Source: Mesostigma viride
Taxonomy: Eukaryota; Streptophyta; Mesostigmatophyceae; Mesostigmatales; Mesostigmataceae
DNA: 64,000 nucleotides
Direction of reading: 5' to 3'
Assembly: GCA_009746045.1 (NCBI GenBank)
Contig: RPFO01000022.1
Location: 4,006,622-4,070,621, forward strand
Below are positions 1 through 13,310 of the stretch, piece after piece (within the stretch, counting starts at the first letter, position 1; every line of letters begins with the position of its first letter). The notes beneath the pieces are model-generated. The model had not been told where the DNA came from. It searched no databases and worked only from the letters and a program-made list of their open reading frames with translations. The translations under genes and the position numbers were made by a program.

Positions 1-30
1 GATTTCATAGAAGCATTGAGAAAGACTCAC

Positions 31-3000
31 TCGGCCGTGTACGGAAGATTCCTCACAAACAGCCGACCCGACTCCAACGGATCCTCCTCCTCCTCCTCAG
101 CAGCAGCCCCCACGCCCCCTCCTGCGGCCGCGCCCTCTTCTTCCTGTGCCGAGACGTTGCGTCGCGCAGCATCCGTGTCCGCCGGTTCCGGCTCCTCCTC
201 CCCCAAACACTTGCGCAATTTGGACGCCAACGACTCCTCCTTGGCCGCGCCATTAGCTTGCCCGGCTTTTGCACCCTTGCTCTTGCCCTCCTTGCCCTCC
301 TTTTCCTTCTTCCCTTTACCTACACGCTCGGCCCCTTCCTCCTCATCTCTTTCCCCATCATCCTCATCCTCTTCTCTACTTTCATCGTCATCATCATCAT
401 CATCATCATCTCCCTCCCCGTCCTCCTCCATTTCTTCCTCCTCCCCGCTGGTACCCCCTTCACCTCCCCCCCCGTCATCATCATCACCATCACCATCTTC
501 CTCCTCTTCTTCATCCTCATCCTCATCCTCGTCATCGAAATTCTTCCGCACGCGGCTCTTCAAATAATCCAAGTCTGACACCTTTGCGTCCAGGACGACC
601 GCGTCCTTGGCGCCCCCCGTGCGATCCCCCTCATTCACCACCAGGTCCTCGTACTGCTCCTCCCCGTCACTGCCACCAGCGCCCCGATCCTCATCCTCGA
701 AAACCGCAGCCCCGTCGTGGCCACCAGCGTCCGCATCCCTGCCTTTCTTCTGCGCCGCTGCCGCCGTCGCCGCCACGGCCGCCGTGTCGGTCGTGTCATT
801 CCCCCACACTTTTGCGGACCGGCGCGGCGCGACCACTGCAAGGAACTCCTTGAACGCTTCGTCCACTTCCTCCCCTCTTGACTTCCCTCCCTTGGCGCCT
901 TTCTCCGAGGCCCCTTTCTTGCCAGGACCTTCCCCACCCGTGGCCAGCGCGTGCTGCTTGGCGCTGCTGCCCTCGCTGTAACGGCTCCAGGGACGCGGCA
1001 GGGACGCGTCGCCCGCACGGTACGCCATCTGGCGGCAAGGACAGCCGATGAAGGGGAGGGGGAGGCGTAAAGCGGAGGTGGGCAGATGGATGGGAGAGTC
1101 AACGGACGGGAGGACCCAGCAAAGGAGGGGGAGCGATCCAGGGGAGGGGAAGCAAACACTCACAAATCCAGTCCAGTGGGGTGGGATGGCAAAGAACCAA
1201 GGGGGGGAGAAGGAAAGGTCAAGTGTGCGATTTGCATTAGAGAGTCTGGCACGCACGTCCCAGAAACGTTGGGAACAAGCAGCAACCATGAATGCAGCCA
1301 TGCATACGAGGCACCTGAGCTCATCTCCGGGACGAGCACCCCAGGGTTATACCAGACGACATGCGATGGAAACATAGAGGGAGGAGTCATGAGGCTGTCA
1401 TCCTCAAACACGGGGTTGGGCAGAGCTACAAAAGTGGTTGCCATGCACAGCTATAGAGGACACACCAGGAGCACTACACGAGTATAGTAGTATAGTAGCA
1501 TAGTAGTATAGTACTATAGTAGCAGCTATAGAGGGCACACCAGGAGCACCACACTAGTCGGTTGCCCACACGCAAGGCACCAGGCCACACGCAAGGCACC
1601 TGCCCACACCCAAGGCACCTGCCCACACGCTAAGCACCTGCCCACACGCTAAGCACCAGCCTACACGCTAAGCACCAGGCCACACGCTAGGCACCTGCCC
1701 ACACGCTAGGTGCTTGCCCACTTAGTGGCAGCTGCGAGCATCGAGTACTATGACCAATCATACCTATATACACCATACCCTATATACATCAACCTATATA
1801 CATCAACCTATATACATCAAGTCCTATGACCCATCATACCTATATACATCATACCCTATATACATCAACCTATATACATCAAGCCCTATGACCAAACTAG
1901 ACTGGCGGCAGTCGAGCTATGGAGGGGACGCCGACAAGCTTACCCACGTGGGCCCAGGACTGCTGGCATTCGCGCTAGCGTTGCCTAGAGTGCCAGCATG
2001 GCCGAGAGCGCTGGTGTTTAAGCATTTTACCGTGGGCACAAACATATCTTGAACCAACTGCCCCCGCGATCCGTACAGCAACAAAAGCTTCCACCTTCCA
2101 ACGACAGTTTCCGGTTCCCCCCGGGGCCGACATATCCTTCCTGCTCAGGGACAAGCAAGTCCTGTGCTGGCAGCTGGCAACCCCTCCTGCCGACCGCAGG
2201 CAAACACCGCGTGTGACCCACCCAGTGTTTCAAGTGTCATGAACGCGTTCACCCCAGGGATGCTTGAATCCAAGAACTCTTACCACAGAAGCGCTAAAAA
2301 TGACGACTAGTCGTTAACGCCGAGAGCCCTTACTGGAAGCTTTCTGGTATTGTGAGTATAGTGTGAGTATGCACATCATGGCAACGTGTGCCGGAGCTGG
2401 TTATTCCTATCCATCCCTATCTACAGAGTCCCACAGGAAGGGCGTCACTGTGGAAGCTTTTCTATGCCATAAACCTGTACTGGAAGCACGCAACAAAAAA
2501 AATCAAAACCATAACCGCAAAGCCCTGCACCACGTCCACCTCGCCGCTGTCAGAGTGATACGTCCTGTGACAAATGCCGGCAACCTCCCAGTGTGCGGCC
2601 CACCAATTGTGTATCGTTACTTGGCGCCAAGAATGCATACCTAGAAGCACTCATCAGCCAGAAAACCGTACTGACAACACCGCAGCCACGACCACACCCC
2701 GTTGAGGGTTCAGCGTTTAGGGTTTAGGTTCCCGTGCACCGTTCCAGCACCCGCCCCCGTTCCCTCCCACCGTTCCAGCACCCGCGTCCACTCCACATTC
2801 CCTCCCACCGTTCCAGCACCCCCCCCACCTTCCCTCCCACCGTTCCAGCACCCGCGTCCACCTCCGGCCTCTCTGTATCATACCTCCCTTTGACCCATGC
2901 CAGACACATCTACTGCAACCGACCCACCTCCACCTCGAGCCGCGACGTGTCGATGTAGCTGTGGTGGAAGTAGCGGACGGCCGCCTGCGCCTCCTCCGCC

Positions 3001-3664
3001 GTCTTGTAGCCCACAAAGCCCATCTGGCGCGACTTGCCGTCCCTGCCAGGGTGGCACGCGCGCACAGTCAGCGAGGCGCCATTGCCACGCGTTGGATAGA
3101 GCAGGGGGATAACAACAAATAAACAAACGTGACAAAACTAAAAGACGTGTGTGTGTGTTTGCGTGCGCATGCGTGATTGTGTGAGTACACTACGCTACAG
3201 TGATTGGTGGCATGCAAGTCGCGGCAGAGGAAACATTACACTATACCAGTATACAAGCAAGGAACAGGTTCTATCATGTTCTATTCGATTCTGTTGCGAA
3301 CAACTCTGCAGTGAGCGCGGCCATCCCTCTCTAGGCCACGGATGCACGAATCCTTGTGCTCACTTTGTGCTTTTTTTTTCCCCCCCTTTCTTTACTATGA
3401 ACACGTGTTTATATTGAAATGATGAAATTGGAAAATGATGGCTCACTTTGTGCGGGTAGCTCGAGAGCCCATCATGTGGCCCATGCCCGTGCCCTCAAGC
3501 CTACAGTGAAAGTACAACTCTACAATGAACAGTTTACCCCTCGTGCTCACTTTGTGCGGATGATCCGTGCGTCGGTCACATGGCCCACCCCTGCGAAGTG
3601 TTCCCGGAAACGGGAATCCTGCAGGTGCCGCGGCAGGTTCTTGACGCAGATGCGCGAGCACTCC
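31..3664 (-). CDS. MRD1: RBM19/MRD1-type multi-RRM pre-rRNA processing protein, 5' part (partial)
   Basis: This family (Mrd1 in yeast, RBM19 in animals) binds pre-rRNA and U3 snoRNA in the nucleolus and is needed for 18S rRNA release. Three exons are modelled on the minus strand: 3664-3551, 3042-2928 and 1028-31, all GT-AG with matching phases. The first two join within a lysine codon to give a full RRM1 (SRICVKNLP at the start, RQMGFVGYK as RNP1, SYIDTSRLEVE at the end). The third holds PRPWSRYS, FKEFL, SDLDYLKS, a long Asp/Glu tract, a Lys-rich stretch and the start of the next RRM (SGRLFVRNLPYT); it ends at a GTGAGT donor, so later RRMs lie outside the window. The order of these short motifs matches RBM19/Mrd1. 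No RRM is seen between RRM1 and SGRLFVRNLPYT, which fits the five-RRM Mrd1 plan better than six-RRM animal RBM19. The initiating ATG exon was not found; the first visible exon needs two bases from upstream, which could make Met-Glu-Cys. Confidence 0.88.
1555..1890. repeat. Two minisatellites in RBM19/MRD1 intron 2
   Basis: From about 1555 to 1735 a 19 bp unit (core CACACGCTAAGCACCTGCC, variants with CAAGG or CTAGG) recurs about nine times. From about 1755 to 1890 a TATATACATCA-type unit recurs. Both lie in the 1.9 kb intron between the RRM1 exon and the acidic-domain exon. The rest of this intron (1029-1555 and 1890-2927) has no recognisable feature except a short GTTTAGGGTTTAGG telomere-like stretch near 2715 and degenerate repeats built on CCCTCCCACCGTTCCAGCAC at 2740-2870. 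Confidence 0.7.
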
Positions 3665-3911
3665 CTGTCGGCGGTGTGTCATGTCATGTTCGGAACATCA
3701 ACAACGAATCGCAAGGTTAATGGCACACCTTGGCAAGGCTAATTGCGCACTGCGGTAGGTCCTTGCCACGGATTAATTACAAGCACGTGTCAAGGGTGAC
3801 GCATGAGTGACTGCGACCGATACGCACGCACCTCCCCTGTGGGACATGCGTTTGGGACAAAATGGAGGGGTAGCAAGAGGCCAATGTGGATCAACCGCAG
3901 GTTCTCGGCAT

Positions 3912-6900
3912 AATGAAGGATGAGGGATGAAGGATGAAGGATGAGGGATGAAGGATGAAGGGTGTAGGATGAAGGATGAAGGATGAAGGGTGAAGGATGA
4001 AGGATGAAGGATGAAGGATGAAGGATGAAGGATGAAGGATGAAGGATGAAGGATGAAGGATCAAGGATGAAGGATGAAGGATGAAGGATGAAGGATGAAG
4101 GGTGAAGGATGAAGGATGAAGGATGAAGGATGAAGGATGAAGGATGAAGGATGAAGGATGAAGGATGAAGGATGAAGGATGAAGGATGAAGGATGAAGGA
4201 TGAAGGATGAAGGATGAAGGATGGAGGATGAAGGATGAAGGATGAAGGATGAAGGATGAAGGATGAAGGATGAAGGATGAAGGATGGAGGATGAAGGATG
4301 AAGGATGAAGGATGAAGGATGAAGGATGAAGGATGAAGGATGCAGGATGAAGGATGAAGGATGAAGGATGAAGGATGAAGGATGAAGGATGAAGGATGAA
4401 GGATGAAGGATGAAGGATGAAGGGTGAAGGATGAAGGATGAAGGATGAAGGATGAAAGATGAAGGATGAAGGATGAAGGATGAAGGATGAAGGATGAAGG
4501 ATGAAGGATGAAGGATGAAGGATGAAGGATGAAGGATGAAGGATGAAGGGTGACGGGTGAAGGATGAAGGATGAAGGATGAAGGATGAAGGATGAAGGAT
4601 GAAGGATGAAGGATGAAGGATGAAGGATGAAGGATGAAGGATGAAGGATGAAGGATGAAGGATGAAGGATGAAGGATGAAGGATGAAGGATGAAGGATGA
4701 AGGATGAAGGATGAAGGATGAAGGATGAAGGATGAAGGATGAAGGATGAAGGATGAAGGATGAAGGATGAAGGATGAAGGATGAAGGATGAAGGATGAAG
4801 GATGAAGGATGAAGGATGAAGGATGAAGGATGAAGGATGAAGGATGAAGGATGAAGGATGAAGGATGAAGGATGAAGGATGAAGGATGAAGGATGAAGGA
4901 TGAAGGGTGAAGGATGAGGGATGAAGGATGAAGGATGAAGGATGAAGGATGAAGGATGAAGGATGAAGGATGAAGGATGAAGGATGAAGGATGAAGGATG
5001 AAGGATGAAGGATGAAGGATGAAGGGTGAAGGATGAAGGATGAAGGATGAAGGATGAAGGATGAAGGATGAAGGATGAAGGATGAAGGATGAAGGATGAA
5101 GGATGAAGGATGAAGGATGAAGGATGAAGGGTGAAGGGTGAAGGATGAAGGATGAAGGATGAAGGATGAAGGATGAAGGATGAAGGATGAAGGATGAAGG
5201 ATGAAGGATGAAGGATGAAGGATGAAGGATGAAGGATGAAGGATGAAGGATGAAGGATGAAGGATGAAGGATGAAGGATGAAGGATGAAGGATGAAGGAT
5301 GAAGGATGAAGGATGAAGGATGAAGGATGAAGGATGAAGGATGAAGGATGAAGGATGAAGGATGAAGGATGAAGGATGAAGGATGAAGGATGAAGGATGA
5401 AGGATGAAGGATGAAGGATGAAGGATGAAGGATGAAGGATGAAGGATGAAGGATGAAGGATGAAGGATGAAGGATGAAGGATGAAGGATGAAGGATGAAG
5501 GATGACGGATGAAGGATGAAGGATGAAGGGTGAAGGATGAAGGATGAAGGATGAAGGATGAAGGGTGAAGGATGAAGGATGAAGGATGAAGGATGAAGGA
5601 TGAAGGGTGAAGGATGAAGGGTGAAGGATGAAGGGTGAAGGATGAAGGGTGAAGGATGAAGGATGAAGGATGAAGGATGAAGGATGAAGGATGAAGGATG
5701 AAGGGTGAAGGATGAAGGATGAAGGATGAAGGATGAAGGATGAAGGATGAAGGATGAAGGATGAAGGATGAAGGATGAAGGATGAAGGATGAAGGATGAA
5801 GGATGAAGGATGAAGGATGAAGGATGAAGGATGAAGGATGAAGGATGAAGGATGAAGGATGAAGGATGAAGGATGAAGGATGAAGGGTGAAGGGTGAAGG
5901 ATGAAGGATGAAGGATGAAGGATGAAGGATGAAGGATGAAGGATGAAGGATGAAGGATGAAGGATGAAGGATGAAGGATGAGGGATGAAGGATGAAGGGT
6001 GTAGGATGAAGGATGAAGGATGAAGGGTGAAGGGTGAAGGATGAAGGGTGAAGGATGAAGGATGAAGGATGAAGGGTGAAGGATGAAGGATGAAGGGTGA
6101 AGGATGAAGGATGAAGGATGAAGGATGAAGGATGAAGGATGAAGGATGAAGGATGAAGGATGAAGGATGAAGGATGAAGGATGAAGGGTGAAGGGTGAAG
6201 GATGAAGGATGAAGGATGAAGGATGAAGGATGAAGGATGAAGGATGAAGGATGAAGGATGAAGGATGAAGGATGAAGGATGAAGGATGAAGGATGAAGGA
6301 TGAAGGATGAAGGATGAAGGATGAAGGATGAAGGATGAAGGATGAAGGATGAAGGATGAAGGATGAAGGATGAAGGATGAAGGATGAAGGATGAAGGATG
6401 AAGGATGAAGGATGAAGGATGAAGGATGAAGGATGAAGGGTGAAGGATGAAGGATGAAGGATGAAGGATGAAGGATGAAGGATGAAGGATGAAGGGTGAA
6501 GGATGAAGGATGAAGGATGAAGGATGAAGGATGAAGGATGAAGGATGAAGGATGAAGGATGAAGGATGAAGGATGAAGGATGAAGGATGAAGGATGAAGG
6601 ATGAAGGATGAAGGATGAAGGATGAGGATGAAGGATGAAGGATGAAGGTGAAGGATGAAGGATGAAGGATGAAGGATGAAGGATGAAGGATGAAGGATGA
6701 AGGATGAAGGATGAAGGATGAAGGATGAAGGATGAAGGATGAAGGATGAAGGATGAAGGATGAAGGATGAAGGATGAAGGGTGAAGGATGAAGGATGAAG
6801 GATGAAGGATGAAGGATGAAGGATGAAGGATGAAGGATGAAGGATGAAGGATGAAGGATGAAGGATGAAGGATGAAGGATGAAGGTGAAGGTGAAGGGTG

Positions 6901-9900
6901 AAGGATGAAGGATGAAGGATGAAGGATGAAGGATGAAGGATGAAGGATGAAGGATGAAGGATGAAGGATGAAGGATGAAGGATGAAGGATGAAGGATGAA
7001 GGATGAAGGATGAAGGATGAAGGATGAAGGATGAAGGATGAAGGATGAAGGATGAAGGATGAAGGATGAAGGATGAAGGATGAAGGATGAAGGATGAAGG
7101 ATGAAGGATGAAGGATGAAGGATGAAGGATGAAGGATGAAGGATGAAGGATGAAGGATGAAGGATGGAGGATGAAGGATGAAGGATGAAGGATGAAGGAT
7201 GAAGGATGAAGGATGAAGGATGAAGGATGAAGGATGAAGGGTGAAGGATGAAGGATGAAGGATGAAGGGTGAAGGGTGAAGGGTGAAGGGTGAAGGATGA
7301 AGGATGAAGGATGAAGGATGAAGGATGAAGGATGAAGGATGAAGGGTGAAGGATGAAGGATGAAGGATGAAGGATGAAGGATGAAGGATGAAGGATGAAG
7401 GATGAAGGATGAAGGATGAAGGATGAAGGATGAAGGATGAAGGATGAAGGATGAAGGATGAAGGATGAAGGATGAAGGATGAAGGATGAAGGATGAAGGA
7501 TGAAGGATGAAGGGTGAAGGATGAAGGATGAAGGATGAAGGTGAAGGGTGAAGGATGAAGGATGAAGGATGAAGGATGAAGGATGAAGGATGAAGGATGA
7601 AGGGTGAAGGGTGAAGGATGAAGGATGAAGGATGAAGGATGAGGATGAAGGATGAAGGGTGAAGGATGAAGGATGAAGGTGAAGGATGAAGGATGAAGGA
7701 TGAAGGATGAAGGATGACGGATGACGGATGAAGGATGAAGGATGAAGGATGAAGGATGAAGGATGAAGGATGAAGGATGAAGGATGAAGGATGAAGGATG
7801 AAGGATGGAGGATGAAGGATGAAGGATGAAGGGTGAAGGATGAAGGATGAAGGATGAAGGATGAAGGATGAAGGATGAAGGATGAAGGATGAAGGATGAA
7901 GGATGAAGGATGAAGGATGAAGGATGAAGGATGAAGGATGAAGGATGAAGGATGAAGGGTGAAGGATGAAGGATGAAGGATGAAGGATGAAGGATGAAGG
8001 ATGAAGGATGAAGGATGAAGGATGAAGGATGAAGGATGAAGGATGAAGGATGAAGGATGAAGGGTGAAGGGTGAAGGTGAAGGATGAAGGATGAAGGATG
8101 AAGGATGAAGGATGAAGGATGAAGGATGAAGGATGAAGGATGAAGGATGAAGGATGAAGGATGAAGGATGAAGGATGAAGGATGAAGGATGAAGGATGAA
8201 GGATGAAGGATGAAGGATGAAGGATGAAGGATGAAGGATGAAGGATGAAGGATGAAGGATGAAGGATGAAGGATGAAGGATGAAGGATGAAGGATGAAGG
8301 ATGAAGGATGAAGGATGAAGGATGAAGGATGAGGATGAAGGATGAAGGATGAAGGATGAAGGATGAAGGATGAAGGATGAAGGATGAAGGATGAAGGTGA
8401 AGGATGAAGGATGAAGGATGAAGGGTGAAGGTGAAGGGTGAAGGGTGAAGGATGAAGGATGAAGGATGAAGGATGAAGGATGAAGGATGAAGGATGAAGG
8501 GTGAAGGATGAAGGATGAAGGATGAAGGATGAAGGATGAAGGATGAAGGATGAAGGATGAAGGATGAAGGATGAAGGATGAAGGATGAAGGATGAAGGAT
8601 GAAGGATGAAGGATGAAGGATGAAGGATGAAGGATGAAGGATGAAGGATGAAGGATGAAGGATGAAGGATGAAGGATGAAGGATGAAGGATGAAGGTGAA
8701 GGGTGAAGGATGAAGGATGAAGGATGAAGGATGAAGGATGAAGGATGAAGGATGAAGGATGAAGGGTGAAGGGTGAAGGATGAAGGATGAAGGATGAAGG
8801 ATGGAGGATGAAGGATGAAGGGTGAAGGATGAAGGATGAAGGGTGAAGGATGAAGGATGAAGGATGAAGGATGAAGGATGACGGATGAAGGATGAAGGAT
8901 GAAGGATGAAGGATGAAGGATGAAGGGTGAAGGTTGAAGGATGAAGGGTGAAGGATGAAGGGTGAAGGATGAAGGATGAAGGATGAAGGATGAAGGGTGA
9001 AGGGTGAAGGATGAAGGATGAAGGATGAAGGATGAAGGATGAAGGATGAAGGATGAAGGATGAAGGATGAAGGATGAAGGATGAAGGATGAAGGATGAAG
9101 GGTGAAGGATGAAGGGTGAAGGATGAAGGATGAAGGATGAAGGATGAAGGGTGAAGGGTGAAGGATGAAGGATGAAGGATGAAGGATGAAGGATGAAGGA
9201 TGAAGGGTGAAGGATGAGGATGAAGGATGAAGGATGAAGGGTGAAGGATGAAGGATGAAGGATGAAGGATGAAGGTGAAGGGTGAAGGGTGAAGGATGAA
9301 GGATGAAGGATGAAGGATGAAGGATGAAGGATGAAGGATGAAGGATGAAGGATGAAGGATGAAGGATGAAGGATGAAGGATGAAGGATGAAGGATGAAGG
9401 ATGAAGGATGAAGGATGAAGGATGAAGGATGAAGGATGAAGGATGAAGGATGAAGGATGAAGGATGAAGGATGAAGGATGAAGGATGAAGGATGAAGGAT
9501 GAAGGATGAAGGATGAAGGATGAAGGATGAAGGATGAAGGATGAAGGATGAAGGATGAAGGATGAAGGATGAAGGATGAAGGATGAAGGATGAAGGATGA
9601 AGGATGAAGGATGAAGGATGAAGGATGAAGGATGAAGGATGAAGGTGAAGGATGAAGGATGAAGGATGAAGGATGAAGGATGAAGGATGAAGGGTGAAGG
9701 ATGAAGGATGAAGGATGAAGGATGAAGGATGAAGGATGAAGGATGAAGGATGAAGGGTGAAGGATGAAGGATGAAGGATGAAGGATGAAGGATGAAGGAT
9801 GAAGGATGAAGGATGAAGGATGAAGGATGAAGGATGAAGGGTGAAGGATGAAGGATGAAGGATGAAGGATGAAGGGTGAAGGATGAAGGATGAAGGATGA

Positions 9901-10949
9901 AGGGTGAAGGATGAAGGGTGAAGGATGAAGGATGAAGGGTGAAGGATGAAGGATGAAGGATGAAGGATGAAGGATGACGGATGAAGGATGAAGGATGAAG
10001 GATGAAGGATGAAGGATGAAGGATGAAGGGTGAAGGATGAAGGTTGAAGGATGAAGGGTGAAGGATGAAGGATGAAGGGTGAAGGATGAAGGATGAAGGA
10101 TGAAGGATGAAGGATGAAGGATGAAGGTGAAGGGTGAAGGATGAAGGATGAAGGATGAAGGATGAAGGATGAAGGATGAAGGATGAAGGATGAAGGATGA
10201 AGGATGAAGGATGAAGGATGAAGGATGAAGGATGAAGGATGAAGGATGAAGGATGAAGGATGAAGGATGAAGGATGAAGGATGAAGGATGAAGGATGAAG
10301 GATGAAGGATGAAGGATGAAGGATGAAGGATGAAGGATGAAGGATGAAGGATGAAGGATGAAGGATGAAGGATGAAGGATGAAGGGTGAAGGATGAAGGA
10401 TGAAGGATGAAGGATGAAGGATGAAGGATGAAGGATGAAGGATGAAGGATGAAGGATGAAGGATGAAGGATGAAGGATGAAGGATGAAGGATGAAGGATG
10501 AAGGATGAAGGATGAAGGATGAAGGGTGAAGGATGAAGGATGAAGGGTGAAGGTGAAGGATGAAGGATGAAGGATGAAGGATGAAGGATGAAGGATGAAG
10601 GATGAAGGATGAAGGATGAAGGATGAAGGATGAAGGGTGAAGGGTGAAGGATGAAGGATGAAGGATGAAGGGTGAAGGGTGAAGGATGAAGGATGAAGGG
10701 TGAAGGATGAAGGATGAAGGGTGAAGGATGAAGGATGAAGGATGCAGGATGAAGGATGAAGGATGAAGGATGAAGGATGAAGGGTGAAGGATGAAGGGTG
10801 AAGGATGAAGGATGAAGGGTGAAGGATGAAGGATGAAGGATGAAGGATGAAGGATGAAGGATGAAGGATGAAGGATGAAGGATGAGGGATGAAGGATGAA
10901 GGATGAAGGATGAAGGATGAAGGGTGAAGGGTGAAGGGTGAAGGGTGAA
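3912..10949. repeat. About 7 kb heptanucleotide (GGATGAA)n macrosatellite
   Basis: Around a thousand tandem copies of GGATGAA. The main variant is GGGTGAA; rarer ones are GATGGAG, GATGACG, GATGCAG, GGTTGAAG and short 5-6 bp units. The array ends at the right in a run of GGGTGAA variants followed by AAAAAGTT. It lies just upstream of the RBM19/MRD1 RRM1 exon, so it is either in that gene's first intron or in its upstream region. Because the period is 7, each minus-strand frame reads the same heptapeptide cycle (HPSSFIL) without stops for over 2,400 codons; this follows from the repeat and does not show a gene. Confidence 0.97.
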
Positions 10950-13310
10950 AAAGTTTTATGACATACCGGTTGAGGGGGCGGGACATGTGGTGTGATGATA
11001 TGAGGCCAGGTTGCTTGCACGGCATGGACAGCCACACGTCTATAGAGCAAATTGCCGGCGTGAACAGCCACACGTGTATAGAACAAACTTCCGGCAGTCG
11101 CAAAAAAAAAATTAATGGAACTGTTGGAACCGTCCTGGAGAGGGCAGTGGTAGAGCATGGCTGAATTATGAATCTCCAACATGAACCACACAGCAATGGA
11201 GCAGGAGTAAGGACCAGACAACAAAACCAACATAATACTGACTGACCACACAATGATGATTCGGAAACATGGATCATCGCAATTAGGGTCACAGCCTGAA
11301 CCATAACCATAACTAGCTGTGACACAGGCAGAGACAGGTGGCACAACGTCGCGCCTGCATCCTTGTCCCCCTGGCAGACAAAAATTATTAGAGAAGTGTG
11401 GGTACGATTAGAGGAGTGGTCGCTGAGGCGGAGCAGGCGTGCATGGAGAAACGCGCTGGATCCCGCACAGCTTGTTTGCTTATCATGCCACAGCAAAGAA
11501 AACAAGGACGTGAGCCACTGAGGGGAATAATGGCTGAGAAACTTGCCCTGCCTCACCCCCAGATCCCCACTCAGCAGCCGCCACCCGTCCTCCCCATGCC
11601 CCCCCCACCTACCCCCGCGCGCCCCCTGCCACCTCACACTCTCACGACAAAGCACTACACAGGACAGGTAAATGTGCTTTGTTGTGGGGGGAACTGCAGT
11701 ACGGAATGCGTAGCAGGCAATTCAGAAGGGGGGCGGGAGAACAGAGGTAAACTTGTTTTGAATGAGGCAATCAAGGGAAATAATTAAAGAAATGGTGTAT
11801 TACATACACGTCAAAATATATCTCTAGGGCTGATGACGCCCTGCCAACGCAGAATAGCGGTTTCGGAGACATTTGGTTCAAACAATGGTGCGTAAAGCAA
11901 AGCGCACCTTCCCCACACCTCCACCGAGGGTACCGGCATTGCTTGACGTAAACTAGGGCACAATTTCTTGCGTCGATTCTAACAGAAGCCAGGCTTAAAA
12001 TACCATGCAAACAATCCAAACTAACTACTAACCACCAAGGCCAGGCTTTTATGAGGACGCCACCTCGGCAAAATATATGTAACGCCATAAAAAACAGTAA
12101 CTAAGGTGATTCACGTTAACGACCAACGTCATATCCCCTCGGTATACAGGATTAGAATGAGGTTTAGGAGGCAACGTGGAGAACACTTACATCGAGATGA
12201 CAACCGATCTAACGAGTCGAATGCATGAAAATAAACCGGGGGTTGTCGACGGAAAAACTCCGTTGCCAATTAATGTTACCAATGACCAGCGTAAGTATAA
12301 CCTGTCAGCCGCCGGCGTCTCCTATAACAAGCAACCGCGAGGCTAGATCAAACGCCCGACATGGAAAAATTATGTACGCTTTTACAATTCCTTCCGTCAC
12401 GGTCAGTAAAATCTTAACCGACTATAACCCATGCAGTGCCGCCATTACGAAGCTGTGGCAATAAACACTGACGACGTGCTGCCGCCTCTCGTAACTCGTT
12501 ACATTTGCCAGGAATGCCGGGATGCCAGCCAGCATACATTGTAGTCGCAAAAGGTATATGTGTTGCACACTGCGTATTCAGAGGGCAGCGTATGCGTATG
12601 CAACAACCAGCCAAAGCCCCCAGTCAAAGCCGAGGCCTGCCACCCGCGATGCCACCCGTATACTGCATAGTCCATCCGTACGGAGGTGTGTACTAGGTGA
12701 GGTTCACCGTTCACGGGTACGGGGTCCCTAACACCTACACCCGACTTTAATAAGTGTCAATTCGCGCTAGATTGCACTATTATACCTCTTATGTCTGGAA
12801 TCCTTGATCATACTACCCTAATTATCAATCACACATTCACACTGCAGTGTGCTTCAGACAGCCTTCAGTGCTCGTGAGCGTGTTATCAATGCTATTACAG
12901 TAGGTGTAGGGAAAGATTTAACTTTTAAGATCCTCATCAGTTTTTACCGTCTTCAGTATTCTCCGAAACGTCGAGAATCTTAAATTTGGGTGCAGGAGTG
13001 CACAGGACGAGCTCAAGCACGAGCTTCGGAGCTTGCGTCCGTTCCTGGATGCCAGCATACCTGAGTGCAAAAGAAGTTTTCTGCCTTTGCCGTTGCGCGG
13101 GCTATTCGACTGTCCGCCACAGCTCTCTCGCGGGAAAAACGAGGAAGCCATGGCTGGATCAAGTTACTAGCCAAACTGGAGTCGATATGGCACGGTGGCG
13201 AGGTCCGCTTCGTCTCCTGACGGTAGCATTTGATATCTTGCACAAAAGGGTGCCATTTTTTTCGTTGTAGAAAGCAAGATTCTTGACCAATTTCTGAGTT
13301 CGCCTTTACA
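10950..13310. other. Gene-free spacer between the heptamer array and MUS81
   Basis: No supported gene, RNA or mobile element was recognised. Open frames here are short, lack known motifs and have mixed base composition. It should hold the MUS81 promoter and may hold the missing first exon of the minus-strand RBM19/MRD1 gene, but no core promoter element could be assigned. Confidence 0.5.

Noticed and set aside
3790-11655. Minus-strand open frames of about 2,400-2,600 codons reading HPSSFIL repeats
   Set aside because: They are produced by the heptanucleotide array, in which all minus frames cycle the same seven codons without a stop. No other coding evidence.
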